In this document: one piece after another, positions 18,545 to 25,865 of the stretch
Position numbering within the stretch: the stretch's first letter is position 1
How the letters are laid out: every line of letters begins with the position of its first letter
NCBI GenBank assembly: GCA_050949705.1
Contig: JBMNGG010000011.1
Location: 119,605-183,604 of the forward strand
DNA length: 64,000 nt
Origin: JBMNGG01 sp050949705
GTDB lineage: Bacteria > Bacillota > Thermosediminibacteria > Thermosediminibacterales > Tepidanaerobacteraceae
Reading direction: 5' to 3'
The notes under the pieces: model-generated
The model's input: only the letters and a program-made list of their open reading frames with translations
Databases searched by the model: none
Told to the model about the DNA's origin: nothing
Translations under genes and position numbers: made by a program

Positions 18545-20146
18545 TTACCTTTGATTTTCAGGAGGCTTAGGCATAGAATTTAACTTTTGACGCACGGGAT
18601 CATTATAACTTATCAGTGAAGGTCTTCTAGACATCCGCCACCAAGGAAATCGAACAAAAACATCTTTCATATCTTCTGGGACTATTGGCGATACAGGTGT
18701 TAGGTATGGGACGCCAAAGGATCTGAGTGAAGCCATGTGTGTTAAGAAGCCTGCAGCACCAATCATTATACCGAAAAGTCCAAGATAAGCAGCCAATATT
18801 ACATATGTAAGGCGCATTACTGATACTGTATCACTTATAGAAGCTACTACATAAGATGAAATGGCGGTAATGGCTACTACTATTACCATAGGAGCACCAA
18901 TAAGGCCAGCGGAAACCGCCGATTCACCAATAACGAGAGCTCCTACTATGCTTACAGCCTGACCCACCGGTCTGGGCAACCTTATTCCTGCCTCTTTTAA
19001 GATTTCATATACTATTCCCATCATCAATGCTTCAATAAAGGCAGGAAAAGGGGTGCCCTCTCTGGCAGCAGCCATCCTTATAAGCAAATTCGGTGGAACC
19101 ATTTCCTGATGAAATGTAGTCAATGCTACATAAATAGATGGTGAAAATACGCTTACAAAATATGCTACATATCTAACTAACCTGACAATTGAAGCATAAT
19201 AAGGGCGTGAATAGTAATCCTCACTACTTTGAAAGGCTTCGATAAAAAGATAAGGTACTGTGAGGACAAAGGGAGTCCCGTCAGTTAAGATAGCAACCCG
19301 GCCTTCCAACATTTTAGCGGCTACGATATCGGGTTTTTCACTATTGCCTACAGTTGGAATAAAGGATAAAGGTGCATCTTCTATGTACTCTTCTATATAT
19401 CCTGATTCAAGGATAGAGTCTGTCTTGATTTTTGATAGTCTCCTTTTAACCTCTTCCACGATCTTATCGTTGGCTACGCCTTTTATATATGCAATTACAA
19501 CTTCAGTTTTAGTTTGCTTTCCTATTATAATTTTTTCAAATTTTAAATTGGGATTTTTAATTTTTCTCCTCAGCTGAGAAGTTGATGTTCGCAAGGTTTC
19601 AGTAAAACCTTCTCTCGGACCTCTCACTACAACATCAGTATCTGGCTGAGTAATATTTCTAGCTTCCCATCCGTGAAGACTAGCTAGTATGGCTGTAGGG
19701 ACGCCGTCTAAAAAAAGTGCAGTATCTCCGGACAAAATTTTATCTATTATTTCTTGAAAATCATTGACTTTTTTAACATCACTAAGGCACAAAAGTTGTT
19801 GACTGATAATATCTATGAAGTTCTTTTTATTTGAAAGATCACCCTTCATAGCAATATTAATATCTATCATTAAAGGTTTCATTAAGTTTAACTGAACAAT
19901 CTCTTTGTCTACAAGACCATCTATATATACAATAAAAGCTTTTATGCGCATATTGGTGCCAATTTCAAACTGACGTATAACTATATCACTGGCATTTGAA
20001 AACACTTCTTTTATTTTGGCTAGATTTATCTGAAGGTTTGAGGACAAGGGGTTCATGGTTTTATTTTGAGCGCTTTCTTCCAGAGTTTGTTTTAAAGTAG
20101 ATGAAATAAAGAAGATTTTATGTAACTTTTTTAACCACTTAAACAT
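18545..20146 (-). CDS. gerA: GerAA-family spore germination protein
   Basis: This is the A subunit of the germinant receptor. A soluble N-terminal region (~250 residues, with FLDGVPTAILASLHGWEARN and VVRGPREGFTETLRTSTSQL) precedes a membrane domain with RLVRYVAYFVSVFSPSIYVA, MVPPNLLIRMAAAREGTPFP and VGALVIGESAVSAGLIGAPM. I chose ATG at 20144-20146 (MFKWLKKLHK) because GCAGGGA lies just upstream. A TTG at 20218 would add 24 residues but has no ribosome site. It is first in the gerA-gerB-gerC-small protein operon. Confidence 0.92.
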   Translation of the reverse strand: MFKWLKKLHKIFFISSTLKQTLEESAQNKTMNPLSSNLQINLAKIKEVFSNASDIVIRQFEIGTNMRIKAFIVYIDGLVDKEIVQLNLMKPLMIDINIAMKGDLSNKKNFIDIISQQLLCLSDVKKVNDFQEIIDKILSGDTALFLDGVPTAILASLHGWEARNITQPDTDVVVRGPREGFTETLRTSTSQLRRKIKNPNLKFEKIIIGKQTKTEVVIAYIKGVANDKIVEEVKRRLSKIKTDSILESGYIEEYIEDAPLSFIPTVGNSEKPDIVAAKMLEGRVAILTDGTPFVLTVPYLFIEAFQSSEDYYSRPYYASIVRLVRYVAYFVSVFSPSIYVALTTFHQEMVPPNLLIRMAAAREGTPFPAFIEALMMGIVYEILKEAGIRLPRPVGQAVSIVGALVIGESAVSAGLIGAPMVIVVAITAISSYVVASISDTVSVMRLTYVILAAYLGLFGIMIGAAGFLTHMASLRSFGVPYLTPVSPIVPEDMKDVFVRFPWWRMSRRPSLISYNDPVRQKLNSMPKPPENQR

Positions 20147-20330
20147 ACTAATCCCTGCTTTAACAAATATCGGCTTATCGTTAATTGTAGTATCTGCTAG
20201 AACTCTATTTCTATGCAATCTATATACATAATACTTCTCATCAGCATATTGCTGAATAAGAATATAAGTGTTATATTTGAGACATATAAAAAAACGGGTA
20301 GATTTTCTTAATACTATGAGGAGCGATGAA

Positions 20331-21284
20331 ATGGAATTTATTAGAAATTATCGGCTTATTTTTGCTGGAGCTTTAGTCTCAACTATTTTCGGCTTTTCTT
20401 TTATGTTTACTAGTAAAGGCTTGGATGTAATAGAACCATTTCATTTATTAGGTTTTCGCTTTGCATTAGCTTTTATTGTTTTTACAGTTATTAAAATATC
20501 AGGTGGCATAAAAATAGATATCAAAGGTAAAAACTTGCTCCCTTTGATACCTTTAACTTTAATGGAACCAGTAATATATTTTATTTGTGAAACTATTGGT
20601 ATAGGAATGACATCATCCTCCGAAGCGGGAATGATTATAGCTTTGGCTCCGGTGTTTACTACTGTATTAGGAGCAATATATCTTAAAGAAAGGCCTACAT
20701 TAGTTCAATTCGGCTTCATTCTATTATCTGTGAGTGGAGTTATTTTTATGACAGTTATGAAAGGGAGTGTACAGGTAGGAGCTAATACTCTTGGGTCATT
20801 AATTTTACTAGGCTCTGTTTTTTCAGCAGGAATGTTCAATGTTTTTTCACGAAAATTATCTTCTGATTATTCTCCTGTTGAAATAACATATATAATGACA
20901 TGGGTAGGAGCTATTGTCTTTAATGGCATATCAGTAATACAGCATTTTAATAGGGGTAATTTACAATATTACTTTTTTCCTTTAACAAATATAGAAGCAC
21001 TCATTTCTATATTCTATCTTGGCGTTTTATCATCTGTAGTGGCATACTTTATGTTAAACTATTTATTGTCACAGGTAGAAGCTTCTAGAGCTTCAGTAAT
21101 CTCAAATATCGCCACCGTTATTTCGATAATTGCCGGAGTCGTTTTTAGAAATGAGCCTTTTTATTGGTTTAATGTAGTAGGTGGAATAATGATACTATGT
21201 GGTGTATGGGGTACCAACTACTATCGGAGGAAAGAGGAAACTAAAAAAGCATATGAAATAAATGAAGATAGCTTGTCATTTTAA
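20331..21284 (+). CDS. EamA/DMT-superfamily membrane transporter
   Basis: The protein has ten predicted membrane helices formed by two EamA repeats (first half with FRLAFIVFT-like and EAGMIIALAPVFTTVLGAIY, second half with SRASVISNIATVISIIAGVV). Such carriers export amino acids or other small metabolites; no specificity can be read here. ATG at 20331 follows GAGGAG at the right distance. An upstream in-frame TTG (20268) would add 21 charged residues and is unlikely. The gene converges on the RNA methyltransferase gene. Confidence 0.85.
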   Translation: MEFIRNYRLIFAGALVSTIFGFSFMFTSKGLDVIEPFHLLGFRFALAFIVFTVIKISGGIKIDIKGKNLLPLIPLTLMEPVIYFICETIGIGMTSSSEAGMIIALAPVFTTVLGAIYLKERPTLVQFGFILLSVSGVIFMTVMKGSVQVGANTLGSLILLGSVFSAGMFNVFSRKLSSDYSPVEITYIMTWVGAIVFNGISVIQHFNRGNLQYYFFPLTNIEALISIFYLGVLSSVVAYFMLNYLLSQVEASRASVISNIATVISIIAGVVFRNEPFYWFNVVGGIMILCGVWGTNYYRRKEETKKAYEINEDSLSF

Positions 21285-21292
21285 ATATCTTG

Positions 21293-22417
21293 TTATGTTC
21301 GGGGTTTGAAATATTGATAGTAATAGCATTTTATCATGCCATTATATAATTTTCGATTCTTATCTGCATGTTTACCAAAATGTTTTTGGAAGTCATCATG
21401 GGGTGTTAAGATATTTTTCGACCAAGTATCAAATCTTTTAAAGACTTTACCCATTTGTTCATAAAGTCGTTCAACTTCCCGCACTTTACCCATGCGTTCA
21501 CCATAAGGCGGGTTACATACTATACAACCGTTTTCACTAAAGGGCTTAATGTCCTTTACCGGCATCGGTTTAAAAATTATATATTCATCTACATTCGCCT
21601 TATATGCATTTTCTTTTGATAGTTTAATTGTTTCCTTATCTATATCTGAACCTCGGATTTCCAGTTTATTATTTTTTATAAGTGAATGCGCTTCATTTCT
21701 AGCATCCCACCACAGCTTTTTTGGAATCTGAGGCCAGCTTTGAGAAACAAACTCCCGGTCTAACCCTGGGGCGATATTTGCTCCGATAAGAGCAGCTTCA
21801 ATGGGGATTGTTCCGGACCCACAGAAGGGATCAAGAAAGGGCTGCTCATTTTTCCATCTACTTAACATTATCATTGCAGATGCTAAGGTTTCCCGTAAGG
21901 GTGCCTTATTGGACTTTTTCCTATAGCCTCTTTTATGCAATCCTTGACCACTTGTATCTATCATCATAGTGACCTTATTCTTCATCAAAGAAAATTGTAT
22001 CTGATATAAAGGTCCTTTTTCATCAAACCAAGAACAATGGTACTTATTTTTCAACTTTTCAACAATAGCCTTTTTGATTATTGACTGACAATCGGGAACA
22101 CTATGAAGTTTTGACTTTAAAGAATAACCTTTTACAGGGAATGCCCCATTTTCAGGAATCCATTCATCCCATGGAAGAGCTTTTGTATTTTCAAAAAGTT
22201 CATCAAAGCTTGTGGCATAAAACTCCCCTACCTGTATTAAAACTCTTTCAGCAGTTCGTATCCAGAGATTGGCACGGCAAATAGCTTGCTTGTCCCCAAC
22301 AAAAGTTATTCTGCCATTTTCTACTTTTACATCATCATAGCCAAGCCTTCTAATTTCTTTTGCTGCAATGGATTCTATTCCAAGAAGTGTAGGTGTAATC
22401 AGTTTAATTTGAGACAT
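21293..22417 (-). CDS. THUMP-domain class I rRNA guanine-N2 methyltransferase (RlmL/YpsC-like)
   Basis: The ~374-residue protein has an N-terminal THUMP RNA-binding domain (IKLITPTLLGIESIAAKEIR onward) and an UPF0020-type methyltransferase domain. The latter shows FLDPFCGSGTIPIEAA (SAM binding) and the catalytic motif CNPPYGERMG (NPPY). It should methylate a guanine at N2 in 23S rRNA, like RlmL-N or YpsC. Start at 22417: ATG is preceded by GGAGGTTAAAT on the minus strand, and translation from here gives a family-like N-terminus. A longer frame to 22525 has no support. Confidence 0.88.
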   Translation of the reverse strand: MSQIKLITPTLLGIESIAAKEIRRLGYDDVKVENGRITFVGDKQAICRANLWIRTAERVLIQVGEFYATSFDELFENTKALPWDEWIPENGAFPVKGYSLKSKLHSVPDCQSIIKKAIVEKLKNKYHCSWFDEKGPLYQIQFSLMKNKVTMMIDTSGQGLHKRGYRKKSNKAPLRETLASAMIMLSRWKNEQPFLDPFCGSGTIPIEAALIGANIAPGLDREFVSQSWPQIPKKLWWDARNEAHSLIKNNKLEIRGSDIDKETIKLSKENAYKANVDEYIIFKPMPVKDIKPFSENGCIVCNPPYGERMGKVREVERLYEQMGKVFKRFDTWSKNILTPHDDFQKHFGKHADKNRKLYNGMIKCYYYQYFKPRT

Positions 22418-22641
22418 ATTTAACCTCCGTCTATTACCTAAAGTACCCAATAATAATGAACTTATTATATCAAATCCATTGTAAAAATCTACATTTTCTA
22501 TGAAAGCCTTAATATAATCAGTCATTTTACTTCTGTAATCAATGAAATAAATACAACATTAAGGATTTGATAAAGGGGTCATTTTTTTTAAAAAATAGGG
22601 AATTAATATATTTAGAATAAAATGAAAGGAAGTGCAGATAA

Positions 22642-22863
22642 ATGATGGAGACAACTATGGATATTCGGAATCTTGTTATGCAAAACCTTTCAGGGAGTAC
22701 TCGAGAAGAGATAGAAGGCTATATCCAAGATACTGTTGATACAAGAGAAGAAGAGGCTTTGCCTGGAATGGGTATACTTTTTGAAGTGGTTTGGAAAAAA
22801 TTAGATACAAGTGAAAAAAATAATATTATGGATAAAATAATGCAGGAGATTCAAACCACTTAG
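22642..22863 (+). CDS. sspI: Small acid-soluble spore protein SspI
   Basis: The 73-residue protein matches the SspI family in length and pattern: MDIRNLVMQNLSGSTREEIE, a D/E-rich middle, and LPGMGILFEVVWKKLD followed by a charged helix. SspI is a minor spore-core protein made in the forespore. It is not one of the alpha/beta DNA-binding SASPs. The ribosome site GGAAGTG lies upstream. The gene is monocistronic, and a palindromic repeat that may act as a terminator follows. Confidence 0.88.
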   Translation: MMETTMDIRNLVMQNLSGSTREEIEGYIQDTVDTREEEALPGMGILFEVVWKKLDTSEKNNIMDKIMQEIQTT

Positions 22864-22901
22864 ATGCTATATCATTAGTGAAAAAGGGGTCAAATAAGAG
22901 C

Positions 22902-23033
22902 AAAAAATCCGCTATTAGAGAGGTGTTTAAAAAAAGCTGTCATCCTGAGTAAAGCAAAGGAACTTAAAAATTCTTCACTACATTCAGAATGACATAAATA
23001 TCCTCATAACACCCTCTCTTTTGCGGATTTTTT
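22902..23033. repeat. Nested-palindrome intergenic repeat (MITE/REP-like), also a likely bidirectional terminator
   Basis: The outer arms AAAAAATCCGC (22902-22912) and GCGGATTTTTT (23023-23033), with AGAGAGGTGTT and AACACCCTCTCT inside them, form a ~130-base hairpin. Inside lies a second inverted pair around TGTCATCCTGAGTAAAG and CATTCAGAATGACA. The motif GTCATCCTGAG-n-AAG is reminiscent of dispersed intergenic repeats seen in many bacterial genomes. The outer stem with its T and A tracts could end transcription of both sspI and the convergent gene. Confidence 0.65.
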
Positions 23034-23268
23034 ATGGAATTAATTTTTCCAGCGCAGCGAAGGTTTCCTGACCTACTATTCCATCAACTACTAAGCCATT
23101 ATCCTTCTGAAATCTTTTTACGGCTCTTTCTGTTAATGGACCAAATATACCATCTATGGGACCCACATCATAACCAAGGCTTTCCAAAGCAGACTGTAGC
23201 TCTCTCACATCTTCACCTTGAAGGCCTTCATACAGTATCCTGCTACCTAGTTGTTGCCGAAATGACAT
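23032..23268 (-). CDS. Stand-alone peptidoglycan-binding domain protein
   Basis: The 78-residue protein is essentially one PG_binding_1 domain (LQGEDVRELQSALESLGYDV, GIFGPLTERAVKRFQKDNGL, VDGIVGQETFAAL). It has no signal peptide and no catalytic domain, so it is either cytoplasmic until cell lysis or packed into the spore. It sits beside sspI in convergent orientation. Similar domains occur in spore cortex hydrolases, but a role there is only suggested by context. Confidence 0.8.
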   Translation of the reverse strand: MSFRQQLGSRILYEGLQGEDVRELQSALESLGYDVGPIDGIFGPLTERAVKRFQKDNGLVVDGIVGQETFAALEKLIP

Positions 23269-23422
23269 GCTATCCTCTCCTCTCGCAGAAGTTCTCCTTA
23301 TATCTTATTATCACATTAGTAAAAATGTTATCAGTAAGCAAAACATCTATATGTAAACTTGCCGAAAAAATCATTTGAAGATATAATAAAAATCAACAAT
23401 TTTTAATAATGGAGGAGATTAT

Positions 23423-24595
23423 TTGAACTACCAAAAATTCGTATCACAAAAGGTAAAAGATATAGAAATATCAACAATAAGATACTTTTTTAACATGGTG
23501 AATGAGGTAGAAGGAGCAATATCATTATGTATTGGAGAACCGGATTTTATTACACCAACTCATATAAATCAAGCAGCCAATAAAGCTCTTGAAGATGGTC
23601 GAACTTTTTATTCTCCTAATGCCGGACTATTTGATTTGAGAAAAGAGATATCAGGATTCTTACAACGGAAATATGGAATATCTTATAAACCCGAAACAGA
23701 AGTAATAGTAACAATAGGTGCAAGTCAAGCTATTGATGTTGTAATAAGAACACTGATCGAACCCGGTGATGAGGTTCTGATTCCTCAGCCATCATTTGTA
23801 GCATATAAACCTTGTACTATCTTGGCAGGAGGGAAAACTGTATATGTTCCAACATATCCAGAAGATGGTTTTGTACTGAGACCTGATATTTTAGAAAAAT
23901 ATATAACTGATCGATCAAAACTATTGATTATGCCATATCCTAACAATCCTACAGGTGCGGTAATGACAAAAGAACAGTTAGAAGAAGTAGCCCGAGTAGT
24001 GAAAAAGTATGATTTACTTGTAGCTGCAGATGAAATCTATTCAGAGCTCACATATGGTACTAAGCATACAGCTTTTGCATCACTACCTGATATGTGGGAA
24101 AGGACAATTACTATAAACGGGTTTTCAAAATCATATGCAATGACAGGTTGGCGATTAGGTTATATAGCTGCACCGGAAGCTTTAGCGGGAGAAATGCTAA
24201 AAGTTCATCAATACAACGTAACATGTGCTGCTACCATGGGCCAAATTGCGGGTATAGAGGCAATGAAGAACGGTGATGATGATATCGAAAATATGCGTCT
24301 AGAATATGATAAGAGGAGAAAGTTCCTACTTAAAAGCTTAAGGGATATGGGATACGAATGTTTTGAGCCTAAAGGGGCATTTTATGTTTTTCCTTCAATA
24401 AAGAAAACAGGTCTATCTTCAGAGGAATTTGCTAATAAACTTTTATGGGAGGCTAAGGTAGCTGTAGTACCTGGTAGTTCATTTGGCGAAAATGGCAAGG
24501 GTTTTGTCAGGTTAGCATATGCTACCTCGATGGAGAACCTGCAAGAAGCAGTAAAAAGAATACAGAATTTTACAGACAAAATAACCGCACAATAA
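23423..24595 (+). CDS. Class I/II PLP-dependent aminotransferase (aspartate aminotransferase-like)
   Basis: The 390-residue fold-type I aminotransferase shows YSPNAGLFDLRKEIS, PYPNNPTGAVMTKEQ, the aspartate of VAADEIYSEL, and the PLP lysine in GFSKSYAMTGWRLGY. A C-terminal arginine lies in GFVRLAYATS. It resembles the PatA/AspC group that transfers amino groups from aspartate, alanine or aromatic amino acids to 2-oxoglutarate; the exact substrate is uncertain. It starts with TTG at 23423 after GGAGGAG. No operon partner is evident. Confidence 0.88.
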   Translation: MNYQKFVSQKVKDIEISTIRYFFNMVNEVEGAISLCIGEPDFITPTHINQAANKALEDGRTFYSPNAGLFDLRKEISGFLQRKYGISYKPETEVIVTIGASQAIDVVIRTLIEPGDEVLIPQPSFVAYKPCTILAGGKTVYVPTYPEDGFVLRPDILEKYITDRSKLLIMPYPNNPTGAVMTKEQLEEVARVVKKYDLLVAADEIYSELTYGTKHTAFASLPDMWERTITINGFSKSYAMTGWRLGYIAAPEALAGEMLKVHQYNVTCAATMGQIAGIEAMKNGDDDIENMRLEYDKRRKFLLKSLRDMGYECFEPKGAFYVFPSIKKTGLSSEEFANKLLWEAKVAVVPGSSFGENGKGFVRLAYATSMENLQEAVKRIQNFTDKITAQ

Positions 24596-24628
24596 ATTGA
24601 AAATCTATAAAAATGTTCGGAAATAGTA

Positions 24629-24657
24629 TTGTAAAAGATACTGTACTATGTTAAGAT
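24629..24657 (+). promoter_or_regulatory. Possible promoter of the purine operon
   Basis: TTGTAA (24629-24634) and TAAGAT (24652-24657) are 17 bp apart and lie just upstream of the riboswitch. The match to sigma-A consensus is moderate. Confidence 0.35.
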
Positions 24658-24674
24658 TAAACAGTAGTATATTA

Positions 24675-24742
24675 CCTTATATAATTCTAGGAATTGGCTC
24701 GGAAGTCTCTACTGGACGGCCGTAACCGTTCTGGCTATAAGG
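24675..24742 (+). ncRNA. Purine (guanine-type) riboswitch aptamer controlling purSQLFMNHD
   Basis: The P1 arms are CCTTATA (24675-24681) and TATAAGG (24736-24742). The conserved J2/3 core is GTCTCTAC, and P3 is GGACGG with CCGTTC around a CCGTAA loop. The nucleotide equivalent to position 74 is C (24735), which predicts guanine or hypoxanthine binding. Position 73 is G (24734) where most family members have A. P2 has a possible mismatch. The aptamer is followed by an intrinsic terminator, so purine excess should stop transcription before purS. Confidence 0.9.
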
Positions 24743-24761
24743 TTAAGTATCTTATTGTCAA

Positions 24762-24789
24762 GGGTAGAGAAAATCTACCCATTTTTTTT
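24762..24789 (+). terminator. Riboswitch-controlled terminator in the pur leader
   Basis: GGGTAGA (24762-24768) and TCTACCC (24774-24780) form a 7-bp stem with a GAAAA loop, followed by ATTTTTTTT. It lies 20 bases after the aptamer and is the probable expression platform. Confidence 0.88.
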
Positions 24790-24900
24790 ACAGACAATTT
24801 AAAATTTAAGAGAAAATGTGGGGATACTAAAGATGGCTATTTTACATATCATAGAAAATGCTTTATTAGAAAAATAAAGGAAAAAGAGGAGTGTTTAATT

Positions 24901-25155
24901 ATGTTTCTAGCAAAGGTTTATATTACTTACAAAACCGGTGTTTTAGATCCTCAGAGTAGTGCTATAAAGGGGAGCCTAGCAAGTTCAGGATTTGAAAATG
25001 TAAAAGATGTACAAACCGGCAAGTTTTACGAATTAAAAGTTGAAGCTCAAGATAAAGCCCATGCGCAACAAGTCATTGAAGGATTATGTGAAAGAGTTTT
25101 GGTAAATCCCGTTATCGAAGATTTTAAAATCGAAATAATGGAGGCAAAACAATGA
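24901..25155 (+). CDS. purS: Phosphoribosylformylglycinamidine synthase subunit PurS
   Basis: The 84-residue PurS dimerises and bridges PurQ and PurL in the FGAM synthase complex of purine synthesis. The sequence AKVYITYKTGVLDPQSSAIK and the C-terminal VNPVIEDFKIEI are typical. The chosen ATG at 24901 gives the normal length. The frame is open further upstream, but that part runs through the riboswitch and terminator and is not coding. It overlaps purQ by 4 bases. Confidence 0.95.
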   Translation: MFLAKVYITYKTGVLDPQSSAIKGSLASSGFENVKDVQTGKFYELKVEAQDKAHAQQVIEGLCERVLVNPVIEDFKIEIMEAKQ

Positions 25156-25865
25156 AATGTGCGGTAATAAAGTTTGCTGGAACAAGTGGTGATGGAGATT
25201 GTTATCATGTATTAAAGGATGTCTTAGGTCAATCCGTTGAGTATATTTTTCATAAAGAAACATTTGGTCCTGAAGACTTTGATTTAGTAGTTTTACCAGG
25301 AGGCGCTTCCCATGGTGATAACCTGCGTCCTGGTGCCTTGGCTAGTTTATCTAAAGTAATGGATTCAATAAGAGATGCTGCTAAAGTAGGTAAAGCCATC
25401 TTAGGTATAGGAAATGGTTTTCAGATATTGTTGGAAGCAGGGCTATTACCTGGAGCAGTTTTACAAAATAAAGATTTGAAGTTTCATTACGAAGATGTAT
25501 TTGTTAAGGTTGAAAACAACAATACCCCATTTACCGGTTTTTACAAAGAAGGTGAAGTGATTAGATTACCTATAGCCTGTAAATATGGTAATTATTATGC
25601 AGATGATAAGACTTTACAGCAATTACAAGCTGACGGTAATATAATTTTTTCGTATTGTGATGAGAATGGAAATAAACTAGAAGGAGTAAATCCACTGGGT
25701 TCAGTTGAAAATATAGCGGGGATTGCTAATCAAGAAAAGAACATATTAGGTCTGATGCCTCATCCCGAACGATGTGTGGAAGAAATCCTCGGTAACACTG
25801 ATGGCATAAGGATTTTCAAGTCTATTTTGCAATATTTAGAAGGAGGTAAAACTAATGGCCAGTAG
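25152..25865 (+). CDS. purQ: Phosphoribosylformylglycinamidine synthase subunit PurQ (glutaminase)
   Basis: The 237-residue class I glutamine amidotransferase should supply ammonia to PurL. Family features are LVVLPGGASHGDNLRPGALA near the N-terminus and GLMPHPER near the end, which carries the catalytic histidine. The expected nucleophile position reads ILGIGNGFQILLEAGLLPGA. The canonical GxCNGxQ elbow has cysteine, and here the residue is glycine (GIGNGFQ). Glutaminase activity is therefore doubtful unless the base is misread. The gene overlaps both purS and purL. Confidence 0.9.
   Translation: MKCAVIKFAGTSGDGDCYHVLKDVLGQSVEYIFHKETFGPEDFDLVVLPGGASHGDNLRPGALASLSKVMDSIRDAAKVGKAILGIGNGFQILLEAGLLPGAVLQNKDLKFHYEDVFVKVENNNTPFTGFYKEGEVIRLPIACKYGNYYADDKTLQQLQADGNIIFSYCDENGNKLEGVNPLGSVENIAGIANQEKNILGLMPHPERCVEEILGNTDGIRIFKSILQYLEGGKTNGQ

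Noticed and set aside
24694..24900. N-terminal extension of PurS
   Set aside because: The open frame runs through the riboswitch and terminator. PurS starting at 24901 has the normal length.
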